Shown here in pieces: positions 8,689-17,000 of a DNA stretch of 64,000 nucleotides (the first letter of the stretch is position 1; each line of letters begins with the position of its first letter). The stretch is taken from positions 1 through 64,000 of the forward strand of contig CACWIN010000002.1 in NCBI GenBank assembly GCA_902760965.1, written 5' to 3'. The notes below the pieces were generated by a model that saw only the letters and a program-made list of their open reading frames with translations, ran no database searches and was not told where the DNA came from. The DNA comes from an uncultured Bacteroidales bacterium. GTDB taxonomy: Bacteria > Bacteroidota > Bacteroidia > Bacteroidales > Bacteroidaceae. Made by a program: the position numbers and the translations under genes.

Positions 8689-9548
8689 GAATCTGAATCT
8701 TTTGGTTCGATTTTTTCTTTTACTTCCTCTAATGCGTTAAGCATAACATCAGGCAAAATCTTGTCTACTATTTGTAGAACATCGCCAATTGAATAGTCAT
8801 ATCCTTCTTGCTCAGGCAACTCTTCTTCAGAAACCATTTGCTTGATAAATTGCGTTAGATAGAAAATCCAATCCTTACTATCATCATCATAGAATGAACG
8901 TAGTTTGTAAACGGCTTCAATAAGCGCATTCCTTACCAACATTGCCTCAAATACATTAGGACATTGGTTCAAAACCAATTTTCCTGCATTCTCATAGGAG
9001 TATGGCAGCTGTATCAAGATAATGTCATCAATAACATTCGTGACCTTCTGAACATTTGCGTATTCATACTTCACAAATTTACTCAGATTAGCCATATCAT
9101 CACTAGGTGTTAACGATACGTTGAATTTATCCACCATTGCAATCATAGCACCCTTCTGGTAATCAACGATACCCTCATAGAAGTCATCTACATCAAGATA
9201 ATTGCAACTTTCGATGTTCTCTGTGGCAACTATTTCAATCTTAACGGAGAATCTTTTGTTCACTTTCGAACAGGGTATTTTTATTGTGAAACAAGATTCT
9301 TCCCTCTTTTCTATCTGGGTATAGTAAGTTGAAGAGCATTGTATGATGCATAGATAAGACGCAAGCTTTTCTGCGATAAGTCTATCTACACCTTCATTGT
9401 GCGTGGTCACTTCATACTCCAAGATGAAAACATCTTCATCGGTATCCTTTTTCAATCCCACTCTATGCCCAGCAGGGTCATCTCCCTTGTAATTATCGGG
9501 TAAGCCCCAGATGGGGTATGGGTATGTCGCAGTTGTTTTAATGTCCAT
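8685..9548 (-). CDS. Unknown protein of the GHKL/methylase operon
   Basis: I do not recognise this 287-aa protein with confidence. It opens with a conserved-looking motif, YPIWGLPDNYKGDDPAGHRV (about 11-30). A strand-rich N-terminal half follows in which residues 90-110 are basic (IKIPCSKVNKRFSVKIEIVA). The C-terminal half is helical and acidic and contains ANLSKFVKYEYANVQKV and EAMLVRNALIEAVYKLRSFY. There is no signal peptide, membrane segment or catalytic signature. It overlaps the GHKL gene by 11 bp and the next gene by 4 bp, so it is almost certainly made stoichiometrically with both. I infer an adaptor or specificity factor for the GHKL ATPase. Proteins of similar size sit beside MutL-like ATPases in related loci. 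Confidence 0.6.
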   Translation of the reverse strand: MDIKTTATYPYPIWGLPDNYKGDDPAGHRVGLKKDTDEDVFILEYEVTTHNEGVDRLIAEKLASYLCIIQCSSTYYTQIEKREESCFTIKIPCSKVNKRFSVKIEIVATENIESCNYLDVDDFYEGIVDYQKGAMIAMVDKFNVSLTPSDDMANLSKFVKYEYANVQKVTNVIDDIILIQLPYSYENAGKLVLNQCPNVFEAMLVRNALIEAVYKLRSFYDDDSKDWIFYLTQFIKQMVSEEELPEQEGYDYSIGDVLQIVDKILPDVMLNALEEVKEKIEPKDSDS

Positions 9549-11688
9549 ATACCTTGATGTTTAAACTGTACAATGTGACGTTCTCCTGAGGAGTGAATTT
9601 AATAACATTAGGGGCATCGGCCTTCAAGTCAAATCCGTAAATCTCATTCGAGACACCAGACCTAATTTGGCAACCGGCAGAAACATTTTTCAAGTCAAGC
9701 GGGAATAATCCTTCGTCTGCCTGTATATCAAGGACAAGCCTGCAATCATAATAGTCTTTTGGTACTCTTATTTCGAGTTTGCATGCAAAATCTTCATTAT
9801 GAAGTGGCTTTAGACGTTTATTTCGTCCATCCAGTTTTATTTCCCTCTCACGTTCAACGTTGGGATTCTCTGCCTCGCCAGTACCATCATCTTCACCTTC
9901 GTCACCTTCCACGTAAGTCGGGTTAGGCTTTGGAGTGGGTTCTGGGTGAGGTTCTGGATTGGGGTTGGGATCAGGGTTCGGATCTGGCTTCGGTGCTGGG
10001 TCAGTTTCTGGGCGAGGAACAGAATCTGTTTCGGGTTCCACGACTGTAATGGTACCCTTTTTCTTCTTTTTCTTCCTTCCCTTAGTTTCTTCAAAGATAG
10101 TAAATGAGCCCGACTTTGAGCCTTGAGTCTTCTCCTTTTCAATCACATTGGTAGTCGGCCAGATGTTATCTTCTTCGTTTTCTTCACTTCGACTTCCAAA
10201 CTTACCTATTCTTCGCTTCTTTAGCGATTTTATCTCAAGCTGCTTATCATGCTCTTCAGGGAAAAGAACTTTTATGCACTCTTTTTGGAACGAATCAAGC
10301 TCTCGAAGTGCCTTTCTTGCATTTCTCTTGTCTTCATCGCTCATGTCTTTCAACTCTTTTACATCCCATTTGTCGTGCCTCACATCTTCCAGCATTCGAA
10401 GATATCTGGCCCCTTCTCCATCACACACCATAATACCGTAGAAACCCTTGGAAGAGTTGTATTTCCTAACTTCCACGGTCATCAATTTGTTGCGCATGAA
10501 GATAATCTTATCCAAGGACCTTGCAGCTGTAATATCCTCACTCTTCCATATTTGTAAAGTGGCATGTCCTAACGTTGGAAACTGACCGGGGAAATCATCG
10601 GTTGTGAAAAGCACATGATTATCGTCGCCACCATCAAACATGGCAATCTCAAAGAGATAAGGACGGGGATTAAAGTTAAGTTCTGGGCGATTACTCCTAT
10701 CCATGTCTATATTGCTATAATCAGGCTCTGGAAAATATTCAAGCATTTTATCACCAATATTTGCCTTAGTGAACTCTTCTCCACATATATTGACATCCAG
10801 CAACTCCCTGTAAATAGCGTAGAAGAAACCACGAAGAAGCTCTTTTTTCATAATAATGATGTCCTCTTCGTTTTCTTCCATACCCAAAACAAATGCATCT
10901 GTTCCGGATTGCTCTCGCCTAAAAATGATAGGTATATCTTCTCCTGAGTTAGGCGAACCTCCCTTATTGTAAAATGCATCTGCTTCGAAGAGGACTTCTT
11001 CGCCCTCCTCATTTTTATATTTATGAGTACACAATCTAACAACGCCTTCTCCAAATGTTTGGCCGCTCTCATCATCCTTTGTCGAATAATAAACAGCATT
11101 GAATGGAGAATTGACAAAACCAACAGTTTTTCCAAGCCCATGACTACCGCCCGCATAACCACCATCAGGTTTGTAACTTGATGATGAACAATGTACGCAC
11201 GAATCAAAGGCTGAAGGAACATCGTCGCCATCGATATAATTCATGCCCGTCGTATGATAGTCAGACACTTTCAAATAGCCGATAGTGCTATTCCTGCGCG
11301 AGTTAAGAAACTCATATTTACTCTTATAGATATCTTTTGAGCCAGGCAATTGCTGGCTTCTTTTGCTACAAGCTTTTAGCCGCCCAATTAACGACTGTAT
11401 CAAGTTTGGGTAGTCAGAGCAAGCCATCTTTCCATATGAAAATGTAACAAGAACTTTCTTATTCCTGTTGTCATCAGATTTCTGGGCAGCGTCTATAGAA
11501 TTCTGAATATATTCGCGCACAAGACAACGAACCTCATTGTCTTTGAAGGGGTCAAACGACGAGTCTTCACGATCCCGTTTCATCGTGCCTTTGGGTTTCT
11601 GCACAAAGTTCCACTTACAACCGAGATCCTTGTCCCCAGTTATGGGCACATCGTTCTCAAACTGACTAAACAAATCTAAGCTCTCCAT
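9538..11688 (-). CDS. GHKL-fold ATPase (MutL/MORC/Hsp90-like)
   Basis: The Bergerat ATP-binding fold is clear. Counting from a GTG at 11694, the N box is REYIQNSIDAAQ (60-71, Glu61 and Asn65), the G1-like box is VSDYHTTGM (143-151, Asp145 and Gly150) and the G2 box is GSHGLGKTVGF (183-193). I prefer the ATG at 11688 (716 aa), 5 bp after the stop of the 79-aa gene. Residues about 540-610 form a low-complexity linker with a poly-Lys run and a proline repeat (PNPDPNPNPEP). A strand-rich C-terminal domain (about 630-718) follows. ATP-driven dimer closure is the family's mechanism. MutL/MORC-like versions occur in R-M operons with Dcm and Vsr, where a role in clamping or sensing DNA has been proposed. 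No endonuclease motif is visible. Confidence 0.85.
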   Translation of the reverse strand: MESLDLFSQFENDVPITGDKDLGCKWNFVQKPKGTMKRDREDSSFDPFKDNEVRCLVREYIQNSIDAAQKSDDNRNKKVLVTFSYGKMACSDYPNLIQSLIGRLKACSKRSQQLPGSKDIYKSKYEFLNSRRNSTIGYLKVSDYHTTGMNYIDGDDVPSAFDSCVHCSSSSYKPDGGYAGGSHGLGKTVGFVNSPFNAVYYSTKDDESGQTFGEGVVRLCTHKYKNEEGEEVLFEADAFYNKGGSPNSGEDIPIIFRREQSGTDAFVLGMEENEEDIIIMKKELLRGFFYAIYRELLDVNICGEEFTKANIGDKMLEYFPEPDYSNIDMDRSNRPELNFNPRPYLFEIAMFDGGDDNHVLFTTDDFPGQFPTLGHATLQIWKSEDITAARSLDKIIFMRNKLMTVEVRKYNSSKGFYGIMVCDGEGARYLRMLEDVRHDKWDVKELKDMSDEDKRNARKALRELDSFQKECIKVLFPEEHDKQLEIKSLKKRRIGKFGSRSEENEEDNIWPTTNVIEKEKTQGSKSGSFTIFEETKGRKKKKKKGTITVVEPETDSVPRPETDPAPKPDPNPDPNPNPEPHPEPTPKPNPTYVEGDEGEDDGTGEAENPNVEREREIKLDGRNKRLKPLHNEDFACKLEIRVPKDYYDCRLVLDIQADEGLFPLDLKNVSAGCQIRSGVSNEIYGFDLKADAPNVIKFTPQENVTLYSLNIKVYGH

Positions 11689-11693
11689 AGGCA

Positions 11694-11933
11694 CTATTTA
11701 TTAAAGGTAAAACCTGACTTTCCATTACCTTTGCTAAGCTCGTTAGCATAAACAGCCTTAGCATCTTTGAGGGCTTTTGAGATTTCCTCAAACATGTGGT
11801 TCACATCTTCCTCGTCATACTCGTAGTTCCTGCGATTAGAACAATTCTGTAAAAGGTTAAGATAATCAATGATTTTTTGCACCCTATTGGTGGCTACTTT
11901 CGTAAATCTTGCGCGTCTATTATTGTCGGCCAT
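11694..11933 (-). CDS. Small conserved-looking first protein of the defence operon
   Basis: This 79-aa protein is the first gene of the operon. It is basic and helical at the N-terminus (NRRARFTKVATNRVQKIIDYLN) and contains NCSNRRNYEYDEEDVNHMFE (about 31-50) followed by another helix. I recall small proteins with a SNRxxYEY motif beside MutL-like ATPases in other genomes, but this is memory and not a search. It could be a DNA-binding regulator or a small structural subunit. Its ATG lies about 29 bp downstream of a TATATTTG promoter box and next to a palindromic operator-like sequence. Coding assignment is supported by the tight join to the GHKL gene. Confidence 0.7.
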   Translation of the reverse strand: MADNNRRARFTKVATNRVQKIIDYLNLLQNCSNRRNYEYDEEDVNHMFEEISKALKDAKAVYANELSKGNGKSGFTFNK

Positions 11934-11961
11934 AGTAAGTTAAATATTTAGTCCTTTTTTT

Positions 11962-11969
11962 CAAATATA
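11962..11969 (-). promoter_or_regulatory. -7 box TATATTTG of the defence operon
   Basis: Read on the minus strand, TATATTTG matches the Bacteroidetes -7 consensus TAnnTTTG and lies about 29 bp before the ATG of the 79-aa gene. I see no good TTTG -33 box at the usual spacing. It overlaps the edge of the inverted repeats at 11963-11990. Confidence 0.5.
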
Positions 11970-11990
11970 GTCTATATTTCGGAAATATAG
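11963..11990. promoter_or_regulatory. Overlapping palindromes at the defence-operon promoter (operator-like)
   Basis: Two inverted repeats overlap. CTATATTTCGGAAATATAG at 11972-11990 is perfect, with 9-bp arms and a 1-bp centre. AAATATA/TATATTT at 11963-11979 has 7-bp arms and a 3-bp centre. Together they cover and extend upstream of the -7 box, which is the classic position for a repressor site. The 79-aa protein, RhuM and the methylase are candidate binders. Confidence 0.45.
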
Positions 11991-12137
11991 TACACATATT
12001 GTAAATATTTTCAAAAAATACAGATGTTTAACATTTAAATGGGCGTTATTTGTGGTTCTCTCTTCTTCTGTTTGAACACGAATAAGCTTAAATGTATTAT
12101 CTGCAACCTCTCATGCTTTATATACAGATTATACTAA

Positions 12138-12569
12138 TTATCTTTTATCCAGAGCGATTAACAAGCTTTCCATAGTGTCCTCAACAGCATAGAACATCTT
12201 ATACATCAACTCCGGCTCCTGCTTCTCAGGGATATATGCTATAACCTTCTTGTCGGCGCCGGCCATCCAGCCGGCCTCGGTGTGGGCGGATCGGCCGCAG
12301 GGGAGTACCAGAACGCAGACATCGGCCCAGCGCATGGCGTCAAAGTCGCGCTGGAATCCGTATCGGGCCCATTCGTGGTCCAGGTGGCTTATGTAGTCCT
12401 GGGTAGTCCAATTCTCCCAGTTGGGATCTACGTCTTTCCAGAAGAATCCGCCTTTGCCGTCGGGCGGGTTGCGGAAATCAAATACTTGGTGACCCTGCTC
12501 GCGGAGCTTGTTTATCACTTGGGGCTGGTAGGGGTTTTTCCAGCTGGAGGCTACGTAGATTTTTGCCAT
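12138..12569 (-). CDS. Nucleoside 2-deoxyribosyltransferase-like protein
   Basis: This 143-aa protein has the Rossmann-like form of the nucleoside deoxyribosyltransferase group. It starts with KIYVASSWKNPYQPQVINKL (3-22), has a GGFFWKDVDPNWENW loop, and then ADVCVLVLPCGRSAHTEAGW (about 82-101), in which the Glu of the HTEAGW motif matches the family's catalytic position. Such enzymes transfer deoxyribose between bases; related folds also occur in nucleotide-degrading immune effectors, so the substrate is uncertain. It is clearly richer in GC than the defence operon next to it, so it probably marks the edge of the host backbone. A TATATTTG box lies about 30 bp upstream of its ATG. Confidence 0.7.
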   Translation of the reverse strand: MAKIYVASSWKNPYQPQVINKLREQGHQVFDFRNPPDGKGGFFWKDVDPNWENWTTQDYISHLDHEWARYGFQRDFDAMRWADVCVLVLPCGRSAHTEAGWMAGADKKVIAYIPEKQEPELMYKMFYAVEDTMESLLIALDKR

Positions 12570-12598
12570 GTTGGTTTGAGGCTTGAATTATTTATATA

Positions 12599-12606
12599 CA
12601 AATATA
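12599..12606 (-). promoter_or_regulatory. -7 box TATATTTG before the deoxyribosyltransferase-like gene
   Basis: Minus-strand TATATTTG fits TAnnTTTG and lies about 30 bp from the ATG at 12569. No convincing -33 element is visible. Confidence 0.45.
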
Positions 12607-12633
12607 TGCATTGTTGCTGAAAATTGACGCATT

Positions 12634-12668
12634 AGTGACGCAAAGAGGTCGTTTCGTTTTGCGTCACT
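12634..12668. repeat. Inverted repeat, divergent relative of the GGGGACGG palindrome
   Basis: Arms AGTGACGCAAA (12634-12644) and TTTGCGTCACT (12658-12668) pair perfectly over 11 bp. The left half resembles the start of the palindrome at 13773-13840 (GTGACGCAAAGGGGACGG), with a few substitutions in the GAGGTCG stretch. The two copies bracket the ORF6N gene. Confidence 0.6.
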
Positions 12669-12727
12669 TTTCGCTTATCGGCCCATATTGGGCTACGTAT
12701 GGTTGACGACTTTTCTTCAATTAGTGT

Positions 12728-12735
12728 TATCTTTG
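12728..12735 (+). promoter_or_regulatory. Promoter of the ORF6N gene (TATCTTTG)
   Basis: TATCTTTG matches the Bacteroidetes -7 consensus. A TTG at 12703-12705 lies 22 bp upstream, in the -33 position. A leader of about 100 nt precedes the ATG at 12837. Confidence 0.5.
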
Positions 12736-12836
12736 TGCTATCTGATACCTGAGGGTGTTCCGCTGGGCGTTGGGTGTCGGGTTGGGATACCCTTTTGTGT
12801 TTGATATCATGTTTAACCTAATTATACTTTTTTGTT

Positions 12837-13763
12837 ATGACTAAAAAGAAAAAAACTGTGGCTGATGAGGTTGTTGATAATCCTAACAACCTTCCTTCTG
12901 CTTTATTTGACGATGCTAAAATTGATATAAAGTCTCTTATTCGTGTTATTCGTGGGCAGCAGGTGATGCTGGATCGGGATTTGGCCAGATTATATCAAAC
13001 AGATACCGGTCAATTGAACAGACAGGTTAAAAGAAATCTTGACAGGTTTCCTTTAGATTTTATGTTTCAATTAACAGGTGAAGAATTGGAAATCTTGAAA
13101 TGCCAAAATGGCATCTCAAGTTGGGGTGGAGACAGATACCTTCCTTTTGCATTCACTCGCAATGGAATTGCAATGCTGAGTAGTGTACTAAGATCAAAAA
13201 CTGCTATTGAAGTCAACAAACGTATCATGCGCGCGTTCACAGCAATTCCGGACCTGGTGAACAACAACATCCTGATGATGCAGCGAATACTGAACATAGA
13301 ACAGCATCAGACTGAAACGGATGAAAAGGTAAACCGCATTTTAGTTACAATTGAGGAACGGACGCCTAAACAACTGCCGGAACAGGTTTTTGGAACGGGT
13401 TGCGTTTGGGATGCTTGGACATATGTATCGGATATGGTTAGATCCGCAAAAGAAAGAATCATACTGATTGACAACTTTGTTGATGACCGTGTGTTATCAC
13501 TACTGGATAAGAGGAACGATAACGTTGAAGCAACCATTTATACTCGATATAATGAATCTTTCCTGACAGACCTTAAGAAACACAATGCCCAATATCGAGA
13601 TATCAGATTCATACAATTGTCCCAACGTAATCATGACCGTTTTCTCATCATTGACGAGACTGTCTATTTCCTTGGCGCCAGTGTAAAAGATATGGGGGTG
13701 GGATTATGCGCTATTGCTCAAATGCATACTTCGCCAGAGTTGATATTGCAATTATTGAAATGA
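12837..13763 (+). CDS. ORF6N-domain protein with C-terminal PLD-like domain
   Basis: This 308-aa protein has an ORF6N DNA-binding domain at about 30-130: LIRVIRGQQVMLDRDLARLY, QLNRQVKRNLDRFPLDFMFQ, then LPFAFTRNGIAMLSSVL. The C-terminal part (about 185-308) resembles a phospholipase-D-like domain with one incomplete HKD-type motif, HDRFLIIDETVYFLGASVKD (about 265-284). ORF6N domains come from phage antirepressors and occur in many stand-alone Bacteroides proteins of unknown role. A single PLD-like half could dimerise into a nuclease, or may only bind nucleic acid. The gene is moderately AT-rich and is flanked by related palindromes at 12634 and 13773, so it may be a mobile cassette or a stranded piece of the neighbouring island. 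Confidence 0.85.
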   Translation: MTKKKKTVADEVVDNPNNLPSALFDDAKIDIKSLIRVIRGQQVMLDRDLARLYQTDTGQLNRQVKRNLDRFPLDFMFQLTGEELEILKCQNGISSWGGDRYLPFAFTRNGIAMLSSVLRSKTAIEVNKRIMRAFTAIPDLVNNNILMMQRILNIEQHQTETDEKVNRILVTIEERTPKQLPEQVFGTGCVWDAWTYVSDMVRSAKERIILIDNFVDDRVLSLLDKRNDNVEATIYTRYNESFLTDLKKHNAQYRDIRFIQLSQRNHDRFLIIDETVYFLGASVKDMGVGLCAIAQMHTSPELILQLLK

Positions 13764-13779
13764 TACTTTTTTGTGACGC

Positions 13780-13840
13780 AAAGGGGACGGTTCCGTTTGG
13801 CTCGTTTTTAACAAATGAGCCAAACGGAACCGTCCCCTTT
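13780..13840. repeat. GGGGACGG palindromic element, copy A
   Basis: Perfect 24-bp arms (13780-13803 and 13817-13840) flank a 13-nt loop, GTTTTTAACAAAT. Core GGGGACGGTTCCGTTTGGC. It lies between the convergent ORF6N gene and the 1418-aa surface protein and could end transcription from both sides. Confidence 0.9.
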
Positions 13841-14006
13841 GGCCTTAGAACTGCAGTTCTCCACCAAGAATGTTGTAATAGTCAGGATCACCGCTGGTGG
13901 GGAAAAGCACGGGCTTTTGTGTCTGCATCTCAAACACCTTGGTTGCGGGCTTAACGTATTGCTTTCTCATAATCATTGTCTTCATATCCTTGGTAGTTCT
14001 GAGAGT

Positions 14007-17000
14007 TTACTTAATCATTATTGTCTGACCATTGTGAATGTAAATGCCTTCAACAGTAGGCTCCTCCTCCAATTTGCGGCCAAACATGTCATACCACACA
14101 TCCGGTTGTTCTGCTTGAGCCGGGTAGGGGATAAGCAGCACATCGGTAGTGCCCTCATTGAATTCCGGCAGTCCGATGGAGCGCAACGCAGCATGCTGGG
14201 CCGATGAAGGCAGCGCCAGCCAGGCCTTGTGTGCTCCGCTTGTGAACGCTCCACCATCCTGTGCTCCCCAGTACCAACCTATGTTCTGACCGCTTGTATT
14301 GTAAGAAAGCTTGTAGAACAGGTCACCGCCAGTGGTAGTTGTTGCAACATCGCTTCCGTGCAGCAGATTATCCTGGCTTATTGCTGCAGCTTTAGGTGTG
14401 GTCAGCGTCAAGCCAATGGTCTGCGGAGCATCTGTGGGTGTTACCTGCAGCATCACTGCTGTTCCGGCTGGAACAACATCTGTAGCTGCATCATAAAGGT
14501 CACCGTCAGCAATGGTCTGGTAGGTGAGAGCTTGACCATCAGCCTTTGCCGTAACAATACGGGCTTTCATGCCGGCAGGAAGAGTGGCGTCGTGTTCGCT
14601 GTCAAAATAGGTGCCGTAGCCTTCCTTAGCAAAGACGATGCCTGGATAGAGCGTACGGGTATTGTATTTATTATTGCTAAATAAGTCCATTAGACTGGGA
14701 TCTATGGTTATGGTACCGCAGGTTCCATAAGAACCGCTCAAGCCTATGATGTTGACATTATCTGAATTTGTTTTCCTTGTGGCAATGACGCGTGTCACCC
14801 CGCCGGTAATGGTAATGTTACCGCAGGAATGTTGAATACCCGTACTACGACCGCAGCCGATGGCTGTAGCATAAGAATCACCTGTGGCGGATACAGTGCC
14901 GCCTTTAATAACAATATTGCCGCAAGAGGCTTTTTCCCCACATCCAATACCTGCAGCATATGATCCTCCTATGGCAGTGATTGTACCTCCCGCTATGACG
15001 ATGTCGCCGCAAGAGGCAGATTCTCCACTGCCAATACCTGCTGCATTTTTTCCACCTTCGGCAGTGATGGAACCTCCTGTTATGATGATGTTGCCGCAGT
15101 TTCCATTTCTTCCGCTACCGATGCCTGCGGCATAAGAATGTCCCGAAACTGTGAGCTTACCGTCGCCTTGGATGGTGAGCGTATGGTCTGCAGGTACGAA
15201 AATGCCAACTGAATAATTCCCTCCCATTACGGTATTGTCGCCACTGAGAATTATGGTGGCGTCGCCAAGACAGGTGATGCCTGCCCACTTGGTACTTCCA
15301 TCTGCCCCTTTTCTGGGAATGTTTACGCCGAAAAGCGTTACTGTTGCACCGTCGGCAATGGTGACACGAGTTTTGCTCCCACCCGTGCCGGTGAGCGTGT
15401 AGGTGTCAGGAAGTGTGACTTCTTGCGTTTCATCTGTAAGCGTCACGACTGTGTTATGTTTCCACTGAGCATGGAGTGTTATGGTACCGAGGTTAATAAC
15501 GTTCTGCCCGTCGGCATATCTGGTTCCGCTGCCGTCAGTAGCTGTGTTCCATCCGTCAAATACGTACTCCTCGCGGGTAAATGTACAAGCGGTCAGGGCT
15601 TGCGGTATGTTCGATGCAAAATCCTGCGCGTATATTGTTCCCTCGCCGCCATTGGCATTGAAACTTACGGTGTAGATGTCGTTGGTCTCAGACGGGATGT
15701 AGGTAAATGGACTAGTGGTGATACTACCCGTCTCCATACCGCCAATGGTCACCGTTCCAGCATTACTCATGCCCGCCCCTGCACCGATGCTGTATGGGGC
15801 ATTTTTGCCTGCTGTGGCGATAATGCTGGTGACGCCGTTTGTAATGGTTATGTTGCCGCACGTCCTTTTTTCGTAGCTGCCGCTACCAATGCCCGCAGAA
15901 CCATTGCCGCCCGTGGCGATGATGGTGCCTCCATTGATGACAATATGGCCGCAAGCACTGTAAGCTGCACCGATGCCTGGTGCAGAACCGTTACTGCTGG
16001 CATAGAGAGTGCCACTGCCTTGGATTGTGAGTGTTTTGTTCTGGGGAACCGTAATGCCTGAGAAATTATGATTACCACCCTTTACGGTGTTCATCGTTCC
16101 ATCAGCCAGGACGATAGTGGCGTCGCCCTCACCAGTGATGCCAGCCCACATGTGATGCCAGTCGTTTGTAATGTCGGTGATGGTCACGCCACTGAGTGTC
16201 ACTGTCGCCCCGTCCTTGATGATTACGTGCGTGTTGGCACCGCCGGTGCCGGTGAGTATGTGACCGTCGTAGAGTAGAATGTCGCCCGTTTCAGGGGTGA
16301 TGGTTACAATTGGGGTGAACTTCCAGTGTGCCGTGTAAATCTTGTCACCCGTTGAACCATGTGAAATAGTGACGTTTTCTTTGGTGGGAGTTGCCTGTTC
16401 TTTCCATGTCCATCCGTCGAAAATAAAACCAATTCGCGTTGGTTCATCCAGTGTGATGGCATCGCTTTCTATGGTATAGGTGGCGGGATTGGTTCCGGCG
16501 TTCGTACCGCCGTCCAAATTATAGGTGATGCTGTAGTTGTGCGGAGTCCACTGCGCATAAAGCGTTGGAGCTTCCAGTGTAGAAACAATAGTTCCGTCGT
16601 TATATGCGTTGCCACTTCCGTCAGGTATGGTGTTCCATCCTGCAAAGTCATATCCCAGACGGGTGAAAGTGCTGATATCCAGTGCTATATCCTTGTTCCA
16701 ATGAAGTTCTTGGGGTTCCATTGTGCCATTGCCGCCATTTGCATCAAAACTGACAGTATAGTTGTTAGGATGCCACTGAGCATAGAGCGTCATATCGCTG
16801 GTCACAGTGACGGTCTGTTCGTCACTATAGCTGGTGCCGCTACCGTCAGCTGTGGTGTTCCATCTAAGAAAGGTATAGTCTTTATGACTGAATGCGCAAG
16901 CTGCCAGCGGCTGTGTTGCAGCAGTTGAGAAGAAAGCTTCGTCAACCATCGTACCTGTTGCACCGGCGTTATTCTTATTGAAATGGACGTAGCTAATGGT

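Larger units (their letters stand above)
379..11933 (-). other. Putative composite R-M/defence operon (GHKL ATPase, m5C MTase, McrB-RhuM-McrC, Vsr)
   Basis: Nine minus-strand genes run from 11933 down to 379 with gaps of about 20 bp or less, or short overlaps (11 bp between the GHKL gene and the 287-aa gene, 4 bp between the 287-aa and 292-aa genes). This implies one transcript. The island is visibly more AT-rich than the genes that follow it at 12.1 kb. Known precedents cover parts of it. LlaJI-type systems pair m5C methylases with McrB/McrC-like subunits that restrict unmodified DNA. MutL/MORC-like GHKL ATPases occur beside Dcm and Vsr in R-M loci described by comparative genomics, and in Mza-type systems. 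The combination with RhuM, a DUF6339-like protein and two unknown proteins is not one I recognise. Confidence 0.75.

Noticed and set aside
379..11933. BREX, DISARM, Zorya, Druantia or type I R-M
   Set aside because: No PglZ, DrmA/B helicase, MotAB-like or HsdR/S/M genes; RhuM alone is not enough for type I.
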